From Pedobacter petrophilus (GTDB lineage: Bacteria; Bacteroidota; Bacteroidia; Sphingobacteriales; Sphingobacteriaceae): 33,769 bases of DNA. The DNA is taken from the NCBI RefSeq assembly GCF_009674725.1, contig NZ_WKKH01000045.1:1-33769 (forward strand). The letters run 5' to 3'. The translations under genes were made by a program, and so were the position numbers. The stretch's first letter is position 1; each line of letters begins with the position of its first letter. Shown here in pieces: positions 23,218-31,525 of this stretch. The notes beneath the pieces are model-generated. The model searched no databases and had not been told where the DNA came from. It saw nothing but the letters and a program-made list of their open reading frames with translations.

Positions 23218-26200
23218 CTAGTTCAACTTGTAGTTAACAACATTAAGACCCAGTAATTGTTCTAGAAACTTATTGTTGGGATTGATTTTTAAATTCTTCG
23301 ATGACAAATCTAACATAATCTGCTTTTCGCTATCAAAAACTGCAAAGTTAAGCTGGCAGTTTTGCTGATCAGAATTTGCCTTATTGTCTGCTAAAATCAA
23401 CTCAATTTCTCTCATTAGCTCATCATTAACCCGCTCAATCGGAACCTGAATGGTTAAGCTTTTGGTGAGTTTATCCCTCAACTCAGACATTAAGTTAATC
23501 GCCGTAATTTTGAATTCCCAATCTCCGGCCTTTCCAAATCTTTCCCCAACCCTACCTCTGATCTGCAAGAAATATCCTTCAGTTAAGAAGGATTTAAATT
23601 TAAGGAAATCTTCCCCGAAAAGTGCCATTTCACAGGCATCCTCATAATCTTCAAATACAAACGTACCAAATGGTTTACCTGTTTTTGTGATTCGCTGTGA
23701 GGCGGCAACAACCAGGCCACCAACACAAAGTTCACGGTTTTGCAGTTTGGTAAATTCAGCTAAAATATCTTCATTGGTATCGCCCATCCGCACTTTATTA
23801 ATGATACTCAACTGCCTTACGCCATGTGTACAGAATTTATCAAGCTCCAATTTGTAGTTATCCAGCGGATGACCCGAAAGGAAGATTCCAATTGCATCTT
23901 TTTCATATTTCAAACGATCCATTAACGCCCATTCAGGTGAAACCGGTAAAGAGGGTTCTAAAATTAAATCGGCTTTCGAACCACCAAATAAAGATGCCTG
24001 CGATGTATTTTCGTTGTTCTGGAAATCGTTGGCAAACTTGATGATTTTTTCAATTCCGTTCATTTTATCGTTTGGTCCGATGTAAAAATATTGCGCCCTG
24101 TGGCCTGCAAAGGCGTCAAAAGCACCGCTGTATACAAAACTTTCGTAAGCTTTTTTGTTTACAATCCGGGTATTGGAACGTTTAGCAAAATCATAAACCG
24201 AAGCATATGGCCCATTTAAAGCCCGTTCTTCGATGATGCTTTCTACCGCTTTTTCTCCTACACCTTTCACTGCAGACATTCCGAAGCGGACCTCGCCTTT
24301 GGCGTTTACAGAGAACTTAAGGTCAGATTCGTTAACATCAGGACCCAAAACCACCACGCCCATTTGCCTGCATTCTTCCATAAAAAACGCCACTTGTTTA
24401 ATATCGCTCATGTTATTGGAAAGTACCGCAGCCATATATTCTGCCGGATAATGGGCTTTTAAATAAGCGGTTTGATAAGCAATCCAGGCGTAACAGGTGG
24501 AGTGAGATTTGTTGAACGCATAAGAAGCAAACGCTTCCCAATCTTTCCAGATTTTTTCTAAAGTTGTGGCATTATGACCTTTTTCGGCCGCTTGCTTCAC
24601 AAATTTAGGTTTCATTTTATCCAGAACATCTTTCTGTTTTTTACCCATTGCCTTCCGCAAAACATCGGCCTCACCTTTGGTAAAACCGGCCAGCTTTTGC
24701 GATAAAAGCATCACCTGCTCCTGGTAAACTGTAATTCCGTAAGTTTCTTTTAAGTATTCCTCACAGGCATCTAAATCATACTGAATTTCTTCTTCCCCAT
24801 TTTTACGGCGAACAAAACTTGGAATATACTCCATTGGTCCCGGGCGATATAATGCGTTCATGGCAATTAAATCGTCGAAAACCGTTGGCTTCAACTCCTT
24901 CATGTATTTCTGCATCCCAGGACTTTCATACTGGAAGATTCCGATGGTTTCACCACGCTGGAAGAGCTCGTAAGTCATCACATCATCAATTGGGAAATTA
25001 TCCGGATTGAGATCAATGCCATGCCTTTTCTTCACCAGTTTAACAGTGTCTTTAATCAGGGTTAAGGTTTTTAACCCCAGGAAGTCCATTTTTAATAAAC
25101 CGGCGCTTTCCACCACCGAGTTATCAAACTGGGTAACATATAAATCAGAATCTTTGGCGGTGGCAACCGGAACGAAATTGGTAATATCGCTCGGCGTGAT
25201 GATCACCCCGCATGCGTGAATCCCTGTATTTCTTAACGAGCCTTCTAAAACCTGCGCCTGTTGGATGGTTTCGGCACTTAAATCTTTCAGCAGCCCCATG
25301 GCTTTTAACTCCTGAACACGTTCGTATTCATCAGGTCTTAAAGCATCTTTCAAACTCTTTTCATCGAGGGTGAAAATTTTTGCCAGCTTCATGTTTGGAA
25401 TCAGCTTCGCGATTTTATCCGCTTCAAATAAAGGTAAATCCAGCACACGGGCGGTATCACGAATGGATGACTTAGCCGCCATTGTACCATAAGTGATGAT
25501 CTGCGCCACCTGACTGGAGCCGTATTTATTGATAACATATTCCATTACGCGTCCACGGCCCTCATCATCGAAATCGATATCAATATCGGGCATGGAAACA
25601 CGATCCGGATTCAGGAAACGCTCAAATAGCAAATCGTATTTAATCGGATCGATGTTGGTAATCCACAAACAATAAGCCACTACAGAACCCGCCGCCGAAC
25701 CACGACCCGGCCCAACAGATACATCTCTTCTCCGGGCTTCGGCAATAAAATCCTGCACAATCAGGAAATAACCCGGATAACCGGTTTTTTCGATCGTGGC
25801 CAATTCAAAATCCAGACGCTCAATAATCGCTGGAGTAAGTTCCCCGTACCTGATTTTTGCGCCTTCGTAAGTTAAGTGCCTTAAATATTTATTTTCACCT
25901 CGTTTTCCTCCATCAACTTCATCTTCCTCAACCAGAAATTGTTCCGGAATATCGAATTTTGGTAAGAGTACTTCGCGGGCAAGTTTGTAGATTTCTACTT
26001 TATCTACAATCTCGTGTATGTTCAAAATCGCCTCGGGCAGATCGGCAAAAAGGGCCTTCATCTCCTCGCCCGACTTGAAATAATACTCCTGATTTGGTAA
26101 GCCATAACGGTAACCACGACCGCGGCCGATCGGTGTGGCCTGCTTTTCGCCATCTTTTACACAAAGTAAAATATCATGCGCATTGGCGTCTTTTTTATTA

Positions 26201-27651
26201 ATGTAATAGGTATTGTTCGTTGCAACTAATTTAACCTCATGCTTTTTGGCTAAAGAGATCAAAGAGGTATTTACGCGATCTTCATCTTCCTGATTGTGGC
26301 GCATTACTTCCACATAAAAATCATCGCCAAACTGTTCCTTCCACCAGATCAAAGCTTCCTCTGCCTGGTTTTCGCCCATATTTAAGATTTTGTTGGAAAT
26401 CTCACCGGAAAGGTTTCCTGAAAGTACGATAATATCATTTTTATACTGTTCAATTACCTGCCTGTCAATTCGAGGAACATAATAGAAACCTTTAGTATAA
26501 GCAATGGACGACATTTTCGCCAGGTTATGATAGCCGGCTTTGTTCTTTGCCAACAATACCATTTGGTAGCCATTATCTTTTGCAGTTCTATCCAGGTGAT
26601 TATTACAAACAAAAAACTCTACCCCGATTATTGGTGTCATCACCATTTCGGTAGGTCTTTCGCCTGCCTCAATTGATGCTTCGTTTTTGGCCTCTGCTGC
26701 TTTATTGTGATTTAAAACCTGGTTTACAAAATGAAATGCACCCATCATATTGGCATGATCGGTCATCGCTACGGCAGGCATTTTCATGGCTGCTGCCGCT
26801 TTAATCAACGCCGGAATACTGATGGTGCTCTGTAAAACTGAAAACTGGGTATGGTTATGCAGGTGTACGAACGTTGCAGAAGCCAGTTCCTCTTTGTTTC
26901 TTGCAATTTCCTGTTTAGAAACACCGCCACCTTCCGCTTTTTGCAGTCGCTTGCGAATCTCATCAGAGGCTGATTTCAGATTGACATGCCGGATGCCAAA
27001 ATCCGGAATCGATGCCGGGTTTATTTCCCTGAAACGTGGGAAATATTCTGCATCAACCAGTAATTCTTCTTTTTTGAAAACTTCTTTTTTAATCAGTTCT
27101 AAAAAACAACGGGTAGTGGCTTCCACATCGGCCGTGGCATTGTGCGCCTCATTAAAAGGCACCCCGAATAAATACGAGTGCAACTCTGTTAAGGTTGGCA
27201 GTTTAAACTTTCCGCCCCTACCGCCCGGCAATTGCAAAAGTTGCGCGGTAACTTCTGTACAGGTATCCAATACCGGCATTTCTGCCATGCGGTTTTCTAA
27301 GCCAAAACGGTGAAACTCACAACCCATAATGTTTACGTCGAAGCCAACATTCTGCCCAACAATAAACTTAGATTTTGCAAGAACGGCATTAAATTTTTCC
27401 AGCACTTCGGCTAAAGTGACGCCTTGTTCATCAGCCAGTTCAGTTGAAATTCCGTGAATGCGTTCAGCATCGTAAGGGATGTTAAAACCTTCTGGTTTAA
27501 CCAGATAATCCTGATGCTCAACCATCCGTCCCATCTCATCGTGTAGTTGCCAGGCAATTTGAATACAACGTGGCCAGTTATCCGTATCGGTAATTGGTGC
27601 GTTGTAATTACGAGGCAAACCCGTGGTTTCTGTATCAAAAATTAAGTACAT
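23218..27651 (-). CDS. dnaE: DNA polymerase III alpha subunit with fused N-terminal DnaQ-like exonuclease
   Basis: A 1477-residue replicative polymerase. Residues 1-190 are a DEDDh proofreading exonuclease: D6 and E8 in FDTETTGLP, D105 in NVGFD, H170 and D175 in HNATAD. A linker to about 260 leads into the PHP domain (HLHNHTQFS at 263-271, TDHAN 297-301, GVEFF 343-347). The polymerase core follows, with GPGRGSAAGS at 647-656, the catalytic aspartates in PDIDIDF at 688-694 and KMDFLGL further on, then helix-hairpin-helix and OB-fold parts. Two PHP metal positions are altered: SGN where SGC is usual (N413), and NNTYY where NDxHY is usual (480-482). The PHP site is therefore probably inactive and proofreading rests on the fused domain. 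Confidence 0.95.
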   Translation of the reverse strand: MYLIFDTETTGLPRNYNAPITDTDNWPRCIQIAWQLHDEMGRMVEHQDYLVKPEGFNIPYDAERIHGISTELADEQGVTLAEVLEKFNAVLAKSKFIVGQNVGFDVNIMGCEFHRFGLENRMAEMPVLDTCTEVTAQLLQLPGGRGGKFKLPTLTELHSYLFGVPFNEAHNATADVEATTRCFLELIKKEVFKKEELLVDAEYFPRFREINPASIPDFGIRHVNLKSASDEIRKRLQKAEGGGVSKQEIARNKEELASATFVHLHNHTQFSVLQSTISIPALIKAAAAMKMPAVAMTDHANMMGAFHFVNQVLNHNKAAEAKNEASIEAGERPTEMVMTPIIGVEFFVCNNHLDRTAKDNGYQMVLLAKNKAGYHNLAKMSSIAYTKGFYYVPRIDRQVIEQYKNDIIVLSGNLSGEISNKILNMGENQAEEALIWWKEQFGDDFYVEVMRHNQEDEDRVNTSLISLAKKHEVKLVATNNTYYINKKDANAHDILLCVKDGEKQATPIGRGRGYRYGLPNQEYYFKSGEEMKALFADLPEAILNIHEIVDKVEIYKLAREVLLPKFDIPEQFLVEEDEVDGGKRGENKYLRHLTYEGAKIRYGELTPAIIERLDFELATIEKTGYPGYFLIVQDFIAEARRRDVSVGPGRGSAAGSVVAYCLWITNIDPIKYDLLFERFLNPDRVSMPDIDIDFDDEGRGRVMEYVINKYGSSQVAQIITYGTMAAKSSIRDTARVLDLPLFEADKIAKLIPNMKLAKIFTLDEKSLKDALRPDEYERVQELKAMGLLKDLSAETIQQAQVLEGSLRNTGIHACGVIITPSDITNFVPVATAKDSDLYVTQFDNSVVESAGLLKMDFLGLKTLTLIKDTVKLVKKRHGIDLNPDNFPIDDVMTYELFQRGETIGIFQYESPGMQKYMKELKPTVFDDLIAMNALYRPGPMEYIPSFVRRKNGEEEIQYDLDACEEYLKETYGITVYQEQVMLLSQKLAGFTKGEADVLRKAMGKKQKDVLDKMKPKFVKQAAEKGHNATTLEKIWKDWEAFASYAFNKSHSTCYAWIAYQTAYLKAHYPAEYMAAVLSNNMSDIKQVAFFMEECRQMGVVVLGPDVNESDLKFSVNAKGEVRFGMSAVKGVGEKAVESIIEERALNGPYASVYDFAKRSNTRIVNKKAYESFVYSGAFDAFAGHRAQYFYIGPNDKMNGIEKIIKFANDFQNNENTSQASLFGGSKADLILEPSLPVSPEWALMDRLKYEKDAIGIFLSGHPLDNYKLELDKFCTHGVRQLSIINKVRMGDTNEDILAEFTKLQNRELCVGGLVVAASQRITKTGKPFGTFVFEDYEDACEMALFGEDFLKFKSFLTEGYFLQIRGRVGERFGKAGDWEFKITAINLMSELRDKLTKSLTIQVPIERVNDELMREIELILADNKANSDQQNCQLNFAVFDSEKQIMLDLSSKNLKINPNNKFLEQLLGLNVVNYKLN

Positions 27652-27697
27652 ATTGTAATCTAAAGAAATTAACCGTTTAGGAATGATAACGGTTCTT

Positions 27698-27705
27698 CAA
27701 AAATA
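27698..27705 (-). promoter_or_regulatory. Candidate dnaE -7 box
   Basis: TATTTTTG on the minus strand matches TAnnTTTG, 46 nt before the ATG at 27651. No TTTG at -33 is seen. Confidence 0.35.
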
Positions 27706-27828
27706 AGGAATTTGAGATGGGAAGTTGTCAGGTTTTTATCAACAAAATGAAGGATTGAAGGAGTGGATTTTAAAGGAGTAAATGAATATATTTTAATTTT
27801 CTACTTGTTATATTGAAGTGCTTAAAAC

Positions 27829-27861
27829 AAACCCCGCAAGTTTTTAAAACCTGCGAGGTTT
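27829..27861 (-). terminator. Diverged copy of the 33-bp palindrome, after the lipocalin gene
   Basis: Same length and centre as 21379-21411. Arms AAACCCCGCAAGTTTT (27829-27844) and AAAACCTGCGAGGTTT (27846-27861) match at 14 of 16 positions. It starts 13 nt after the lipocalin stop at 27875 and is followed on the minus strand by TGTTTTAA, like the other copy. Probable terminator of a dispersed family. Confidence 0.65.
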
Positions 27862-27874
27862 AATAAATTCATCC

Positions 27875-28327
27875 TTAAAAATGCTCCTGGCTTACTAATT
27901 CGCTTACATCATATCCCATTACCCGGCAGTTTTCAATAATATCCACTAATACATCAGCTTCCATTTTTGGTTCCCTTGCCATAATAGAAAGGTATTTCTC
28001 ATCAGGATGCCCCACTACCACGTAACTATAATCATCTGCGATTTCGATAATCCAATAGCCAATTTTAAAGGGCCATAAAAACTGCGCCTTCATGTCGCCA
28101 TCAGCTTTATCATGATCGAAAAAAAGTTTGGAGGTAACGGTTTTCTCCTCTGGCTTCCCCTCTTTGTGGTAAGTTGTCAATACGTCGAAGTGGTCATCGC
28201 CTTTAAGCGTATAAGTTTCTGTAGTCTGTTTCCAGTTTTTATCCAATAAGGTTGGAATCGAGTAAAGAGTATACCATTTACCTTCAAAGGCTTTGTAATC
28301 GATATTGGCGATGGGCTTGTTTTCCAT
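27875..28327 (-). CDS. Lipocalin family protein (Blc-like), no signal peptide
   Basis: A 150-residue protein with the lipocalin start motif FEGKWYTLYSIPTLLDKNW (about 14-32), strands through FKIGYWIIEIADDYSYVVVGHPDEKYLSIMARE and a C-terminal helix. Bacterial lipocalins of the Blc group are outer-membrane lipoproteins that bind lysophospholipids or fatty acids. This one has neither signal peptide nor lipobox, so it should be cytoplasmic, and its ligand is open. A heptad array lies 26 nt upstream of the ATG, and a 33-bp palindrome follows the stop. Confidence 0.82.
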   Translation of the reverse strand: MENKPIANIDYKAFEGKWYTLYSIPTLLDKNWKQTTETYTLKGDDHFDVLTTYHKEGKPEEKTVTSKLFFDHDKADGDMKAQFLWPFKIGYWIIEIADDYSYVVVGHPDEKYLSIMAREPKMEADVLVDIIENCRVMGYDVSELVSQEHF

Positions 28328-28353
28328 ATTTTTAGTTGTTAGATGTTGATTTA

Positions 28354-28430
28354 AGCTTTTAGCTTTAAACTTTCCAGTTTAGCCTTTCCACTTTCCGCTC
28401 TCGTCTTTTAGCTTTAGTCTTTTTTCCTTC
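28354..28430 (+). repeat. Degenerate heptanucleotide array, eleven units
   Basis: Eleven contiguous 7-mers with consensus NNCTTTN: AGCTTTT, AGCTTTA, AACTTTC, CAGTTTA, GCCTTTC, CACTTTC, CGCTCTC, GTCTTTT, AGCTTTA, GTCTTTT, TTCCTTC. The CTTT core at positions 3-6 is kept while the flanks vary. It lies in the divergent spacer between the lipocalin and malate dehydrogenase genes. Confidence 0.7.
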
Positions 28431-28492
28431 CTCATTAACGTCGCCAGAATTATAAAGTTTTTAAAAGGATTTTTTAACCTTATATTTATTTC

Positions 28493-28500
28493 TACCTTCG
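28493..28500 (+). promoter_or_regulatory. Candidate mdh -7 box
   Basis: TACCTTCG is one base from TAnnTTTG, 38 nt before the ATG at 28539. No clear -33 box. Confidence 0.35.
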
Positions 28501-28538
28501 ATTAAAGTTTACAAAGCAAACCAATAAAATATAGATAT

Positions 28539-29477
28539 ATGAAAGTAACGGTTGTAGGTGCAGGCGCTGTTGGGGCTACCTGTGCAGATAATATTGCCCG
28601 AAAGGAATTAGCAAACGAACTCGTTTTACTTGATATCAAAGAAGGTTTTGCCGAAGGTAAAGCAATTGATATGATGCAGACAGCTACGCTGCTGGGTTTC
28701 GACACTAAGATTAGTGGTGTTACAAACGATTATAGCAAAACAGCAGGTTCTGATGTGGTTGTAATCACATCGGGTTTGCCGCGTAAGCCAGGCATGACGC
28801 GTGAAGACTTAATCGGCATCAACGCCGGCATAGTTAAAGGTGTAGCAGAAAATATTTTAAAATTCTCTCCGGAAGCCATTATCATCGTAATTAGTAACCC
28901 GATGGACACCATGACTTATCTGGCATTGAAATCGTTGGGCTTACCCAAAAACCGCATCATCGGAATGGGCGGCACTTTGGACAGTTCTCGCTTTAAATTC
29001 TATTTATCTCAGGCTTTAGATTGTAACCCAAATGATTTACAGGGGTTTGTAATTGGCGGTCATGGAGACACCACGATGATTCCACTCACCCGCTTAGCCA
29101 CTTACCAAAGTTTACCGGTAAGTAACTTGCTGGATGAAGCTACGCTGGAAAAAGTGGCGGCGGATACCATGATTGGTGGCGCAACCTTAACAGGCTTAAT
29201 TGGAACTTCTGCCTGGTATGCGCCTGGCGCAGCTGGTGCGGCTTTAGTAGAGGCCATTGTTCGCGATGAAAAAAAGCTATTTACCTGCAGCGTTTCGTTG
29301 GAAGGCGAATACGGTCAGCAAGACATTTGCTTAGGCGTACCGGTAATTATTGGCCGTGGCGGATGGGAAAAAATTATTGATTTCAAATTAACCGACGAGG
29401 AACAAACCGCATTTAATAAAAGTGCCGATGCGGTTAGAAATATGAACAGCGTGCTGGCAGAAATGAAATTAGTGTAG
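28539..29477 (+). CDS. mdh: Malate dehydrogenase (LDH-like type)
   Basis: A 312-residue NAD-dependent TCA-cycle enzyme interconverting malate and oxaloacetate. Seen are the Rossmann motif GAGAVGAT at 7-14, Asp32 (LLDIKEG) selecting NAD over NADP, substrate arginines R82, R88 and R151, catalytic Asp148 with His175 (GTLDSSRF, IGGHGDTTMIP), and ISNPMD near 118-123. Arg82 in the mobile loop (GLPRKPGM) rather than Gln marks malate, not lactate, specificity. Single gene; its 3' side opens onto a tandem-repeat array. Confidence 0.96.
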   Translation: MKVTVVGAGAVGATCADNIARKELANELVLLDIKEGFAEGKAIDMMQTATLLGFDTKISGVTNDYSKTAGSDVVVITSGLPRKPGMTREDLIGINAGIVKGVAENILKFSPEAIIIVISNPMDTMTYLALKSLGLPKNRIIGMGGTLDSSRFKFYLSQALDCNPNDLQGFVIGGHGDTTMIPLTRLATYQSLPVSNLLDEATLEKVAADTMIGGATLTGLIGTSAWYAPGAAGAALVEAIVRDEKKLFTCSVSLEGEYGQQDICLGVPVIIGRGGWEKIIDFKLTDEEQTAFNKSADAVRNMNSVLAEMKLV

Positions 29478-29493
29478 TCTTATCATTAATAAA

Positions 29494-29848
29494 CTTAGAA
29501 ACCTAAGAATAAATAGGTAGTTAAAACTTAGTTGTCTTAGATGGTAAAACATATAAAATAAACCACTTAGTAACCTAAGAATAAATAGGTGATTAAAACT
29601 TAGCTGCCTTAGATGGTAAAATAATAAGTCAACCATCTTAGAAACCTAAGAATAAATAGGTAATTAAAACTTAGTTGCCTTAGGTCGTAAAATAATAAGT
29701 CAACCAACTTAGAAACCTAAGAATAAATAGGTGATTAAAACTCAGTTGCCTTAGATGGTAAAATATAAGGCAACCAACTTAGAAACCTAAAAATAGTATT
29801 TAAAATAACTTCAGACTAACTTTAGTGTCTTAGGTAGTAAAAACATAC
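29494..29848 (+). repeat. Tandem array of about 71-bp units (four full, one decayed)
   Basis: Units begin at 29494, 29566, 29637, 29708 and 29778, so the period is 72, 71, 71 and 70. Each starts CTTAGAAACCTAAG (a small palindrome), continues with AATAAATAGGTGATTAAAA, then CTTAGTTGCCTTAGATGGT and an AT-rich joint. The fifth unit decays after 20 bp. Across the joint of units 2 and 3, CTTAGCTGCCTTAGATGGT can pair with ACCATCTTAGAAACCTAAG over most of its length. The array fills almost the whole 371-nt spacer between mdh and the next gene. There is no open frame through it, and no spacer-like unique sequence, so it is not CRISPR. Confidence 0.9.
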
Positions 29849-30274
29849 ATGAAATCTGTCCCTATCCCATTAAAATTAATAAATTTACAAGACGACGGTT
29901 TCCACCTTTTGGTGGAAATTGTTGTTTTCAACGAAACGCATTTTGCCGTATTGGATACCGGTGCCTCCCGAAGTGTATTTGATAAAGCGATTATAGAAAA
30001 ACACCTTTCCGAAACCCTTCAGGTATCAGAAGAAATTAATGCAGCTACGCTTTTTACCACTACTACAACCATTCAGGCCACTATTCCAGAGGTTAGAATT
30101 GGCAGGCTTAAATTGAAAAATTACGAAACGGTCGCATTTGATCTGCAATCAGTTAGTGAAACTTACCAGCAATTTGGTCACCCACCTATTATTGGAATCA
30201 TTGGGGGTGATATTTTAATGCAGTATAAAGCAGTAATCAATTACGATAAACTCCTGATGAGATTATATAAGTAA
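29849..30274 (+). CDS. Retropepsin-like aspartic protease family protein
   Basis: A 141-residue protein with one aspartic protease half-site, AVLDTGASRSVF (Asp36), flap-like strands after it, and the second hydrophobic loop GIIGGDILMQYKAVINYD near 116-133. This is the architecture of a retroviral-type protease that works as a dimer. There is no signal peptide, so it is cytoplasmic. Bacterial relatives are poorly known. The ATG directly follows the last, decayed 71-bp repeat unit, so its promoter or leader must lie within the array. Confidence 0.8.
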   Translation: MKSVPIPLKLINLQDDGFHLLVEIVVFNETHFAVLDTGASRSVFDKAIIEKHLSETLQVSEEINAATLFTTTTTIQATIPEVRIGRLKLKNYETVAFDLQSVSETYQQFGHPPIIGIIGGDILMQYKAVINYDKLLMRLYK

Positions 30275-30351
30275 CAAGTAATTCATTTTATAACCTGGAT
30301 CATTTTTCTTCAATCAATTTCATTGATATTTGTGCTTAGAAGATTTGCATC

Positions 30352-30744
30352 ATGAAAGATATCGAGAATAGAACTGACATCATCAGCTTAGTGGATCACT
30401 TTTATAGTAAAGTGCAGGATGACCAGACCATAGGCCCGATTTTTACTCAGGTAGCGAACGTAGATTGGTCTCACCATTTACCTAAAATGTACGATTTCTG
30501 GGAAAGTATTCTTTTCGCAAAAGCAATTTACAAAGGCAATCCGATGCTCACACATTTTTCCCTCAATGAAAAAGCATCCTTAAAAGAGGAAGAATTTACG
30601 GCCTGGAAAACAATTTTTTTCAACACAGTTGACGAGCTTTTTGTCGGGGAAAATGCAGAAACCATCAAGCAAAAGGCACAGTCTATTGCCGATTTAATGC
30701 ATTTCAAAATCAATTCGCCAAAGCAGAAGATTAACATCGTTTAA
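30352..30744 (+). CDS. Group III truncated haemoglobin
   Basis: A 130-residue 2-on-2 globin. The group III pattern is seen as LVDHFYSKVQDDQTIGPIF (about 13-31), HHLPKMYDFWESILF (41-55) and YKGNPMLTHFSL (60-71), with the probable proximal haem ligand at His68. Relatives bind O2, CO or NO and help with NO or oxygen stress; the exact role is unknown. It starts 77 nt after the retropepsin-like gene and ends 56 nt before an SRPBCC gene, a possible loose operon. Confidence 0.88.
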   Translation: MKDIENRTDIISLVDHFYSKVQDDQTIGPIFTQVANVDWSHHLPKMYDFWESILFAKAIYKGNPMLTHFSLNEKASLKEEEFTAWKTIFFNTVDELFVGENAETIKQKAQSIADLMHFKINSPKQKINIV

Positions 30745-30800
30745 AACGCTTTTGATTTTGCAGGTTTTATATTAAATTTATTTAACCAAATAAACTTAAT

Positions 30801-31337
30801 ATGAAATTCTTAAAAACGCTTACCGTCATTATTGTTATACTGGCGATTATATTTGTAGTTGGTTCGTTCTTTCTGCCAAAAAGCTACACTGTAAACCGCA
30901 CCACTTTGATTAACGCACCAGACACTATTATCTATCAGAACATCGCCAATTTCAATGCATTCTATCAATGGAATCCCTGGGCTAAAATGGAGCCCTCTGC
31001 AAAAGTGAAATTTTCCGGAACGCCTATGTCGCCTAATCACTTATACGAATGGAAAGGAAAAGAAACCGGCTCAGGTTACATGAAAATTCTAACGCTTACA
31101 CCCAACAGACAGGTTAATATGGAACTAAAGTTTATTGAACCTTTTGAGAGTGTTGCCGACACCAGGTTTGATATTGCTCCGGAGGGAAATGGCAATAAAG
31201 TAACCTGGACCATGAGCGGAAAATACAACATGTTCACCAAATGGATGTGTGTTTTCAAGAGTATGGATAGCATGGTTGGAAAAGATTTCGAAAGCGGATT
31301 AAAATCTTTGAAAGACAAATCGGAAAAAGGGATTTAA
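30801..31337 (+). CDS. SRPBCC-family (START/Bet v1-like) protein with N-terminal membrane anchor
   Basis: A 178-residue protein. Residues 7-25 are hydrophobic (LTVIIVILAIIFVVGSFFL) and followed by LPKSYTVNRTTLINAP, the usual junction of membrane-anchored polyketide-cyclase-like SRPBCC proteins. The rest is one lipid-binding-type fold (FYQWNPWAKMEPS, YEWKGKETGSGYM, VTWTMSGKYN). Function unknown; such domains bind hydrophobic ligands. The domain should face the periplasm. Upstream genes are same-strand and close. Confidence 0.82.
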   Translation: MKFLKTLTVIIVILAIIFVVGSFFLPKSYTVNRTTLINAPDTIIYQNIANFNAFYQWNPWAKMEPSAKVKFSGTPMSPNHLYEWKGKETGSGYMKILTLTPNRQVNMELKFIEPFESVADTRFDIAPEGNGNKVTWTMSGKYNMFTKWMCVFKSMDSMVGKDFESGLKSLKDKSEKGI

Positions 31338-31525
31338 TAATTGATCCTTCATTTTTAATCCAGCTTTAATACTTTAAATAAAACAAATAGATTCAAGCAC
31401 TTTTCATTAATGTTATGGAGAAAAAGGCAAATAATTACACCTTATTTTGCTGAAAACGGTTATATTGGAAAATTACGGAAGTTAAACTTTATAAATCTGC
31501 AATTTTTACAATTATTTTGCCTTAA

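Noticed and set aside
29494..29848. CRISPR array
   Set aside because: The whole 71-bp unit repeats; there are no short constant repeats separated by unique spacers, and no cas genes.
30352..30744. Truncated haemoglobin lacking its proximal histidine
   Set aside because: At first KEEEF looked like the lost ligand position, but in group III proteins the ligand is the His of the earlier segment, present here as His68 in MLTHFSL.
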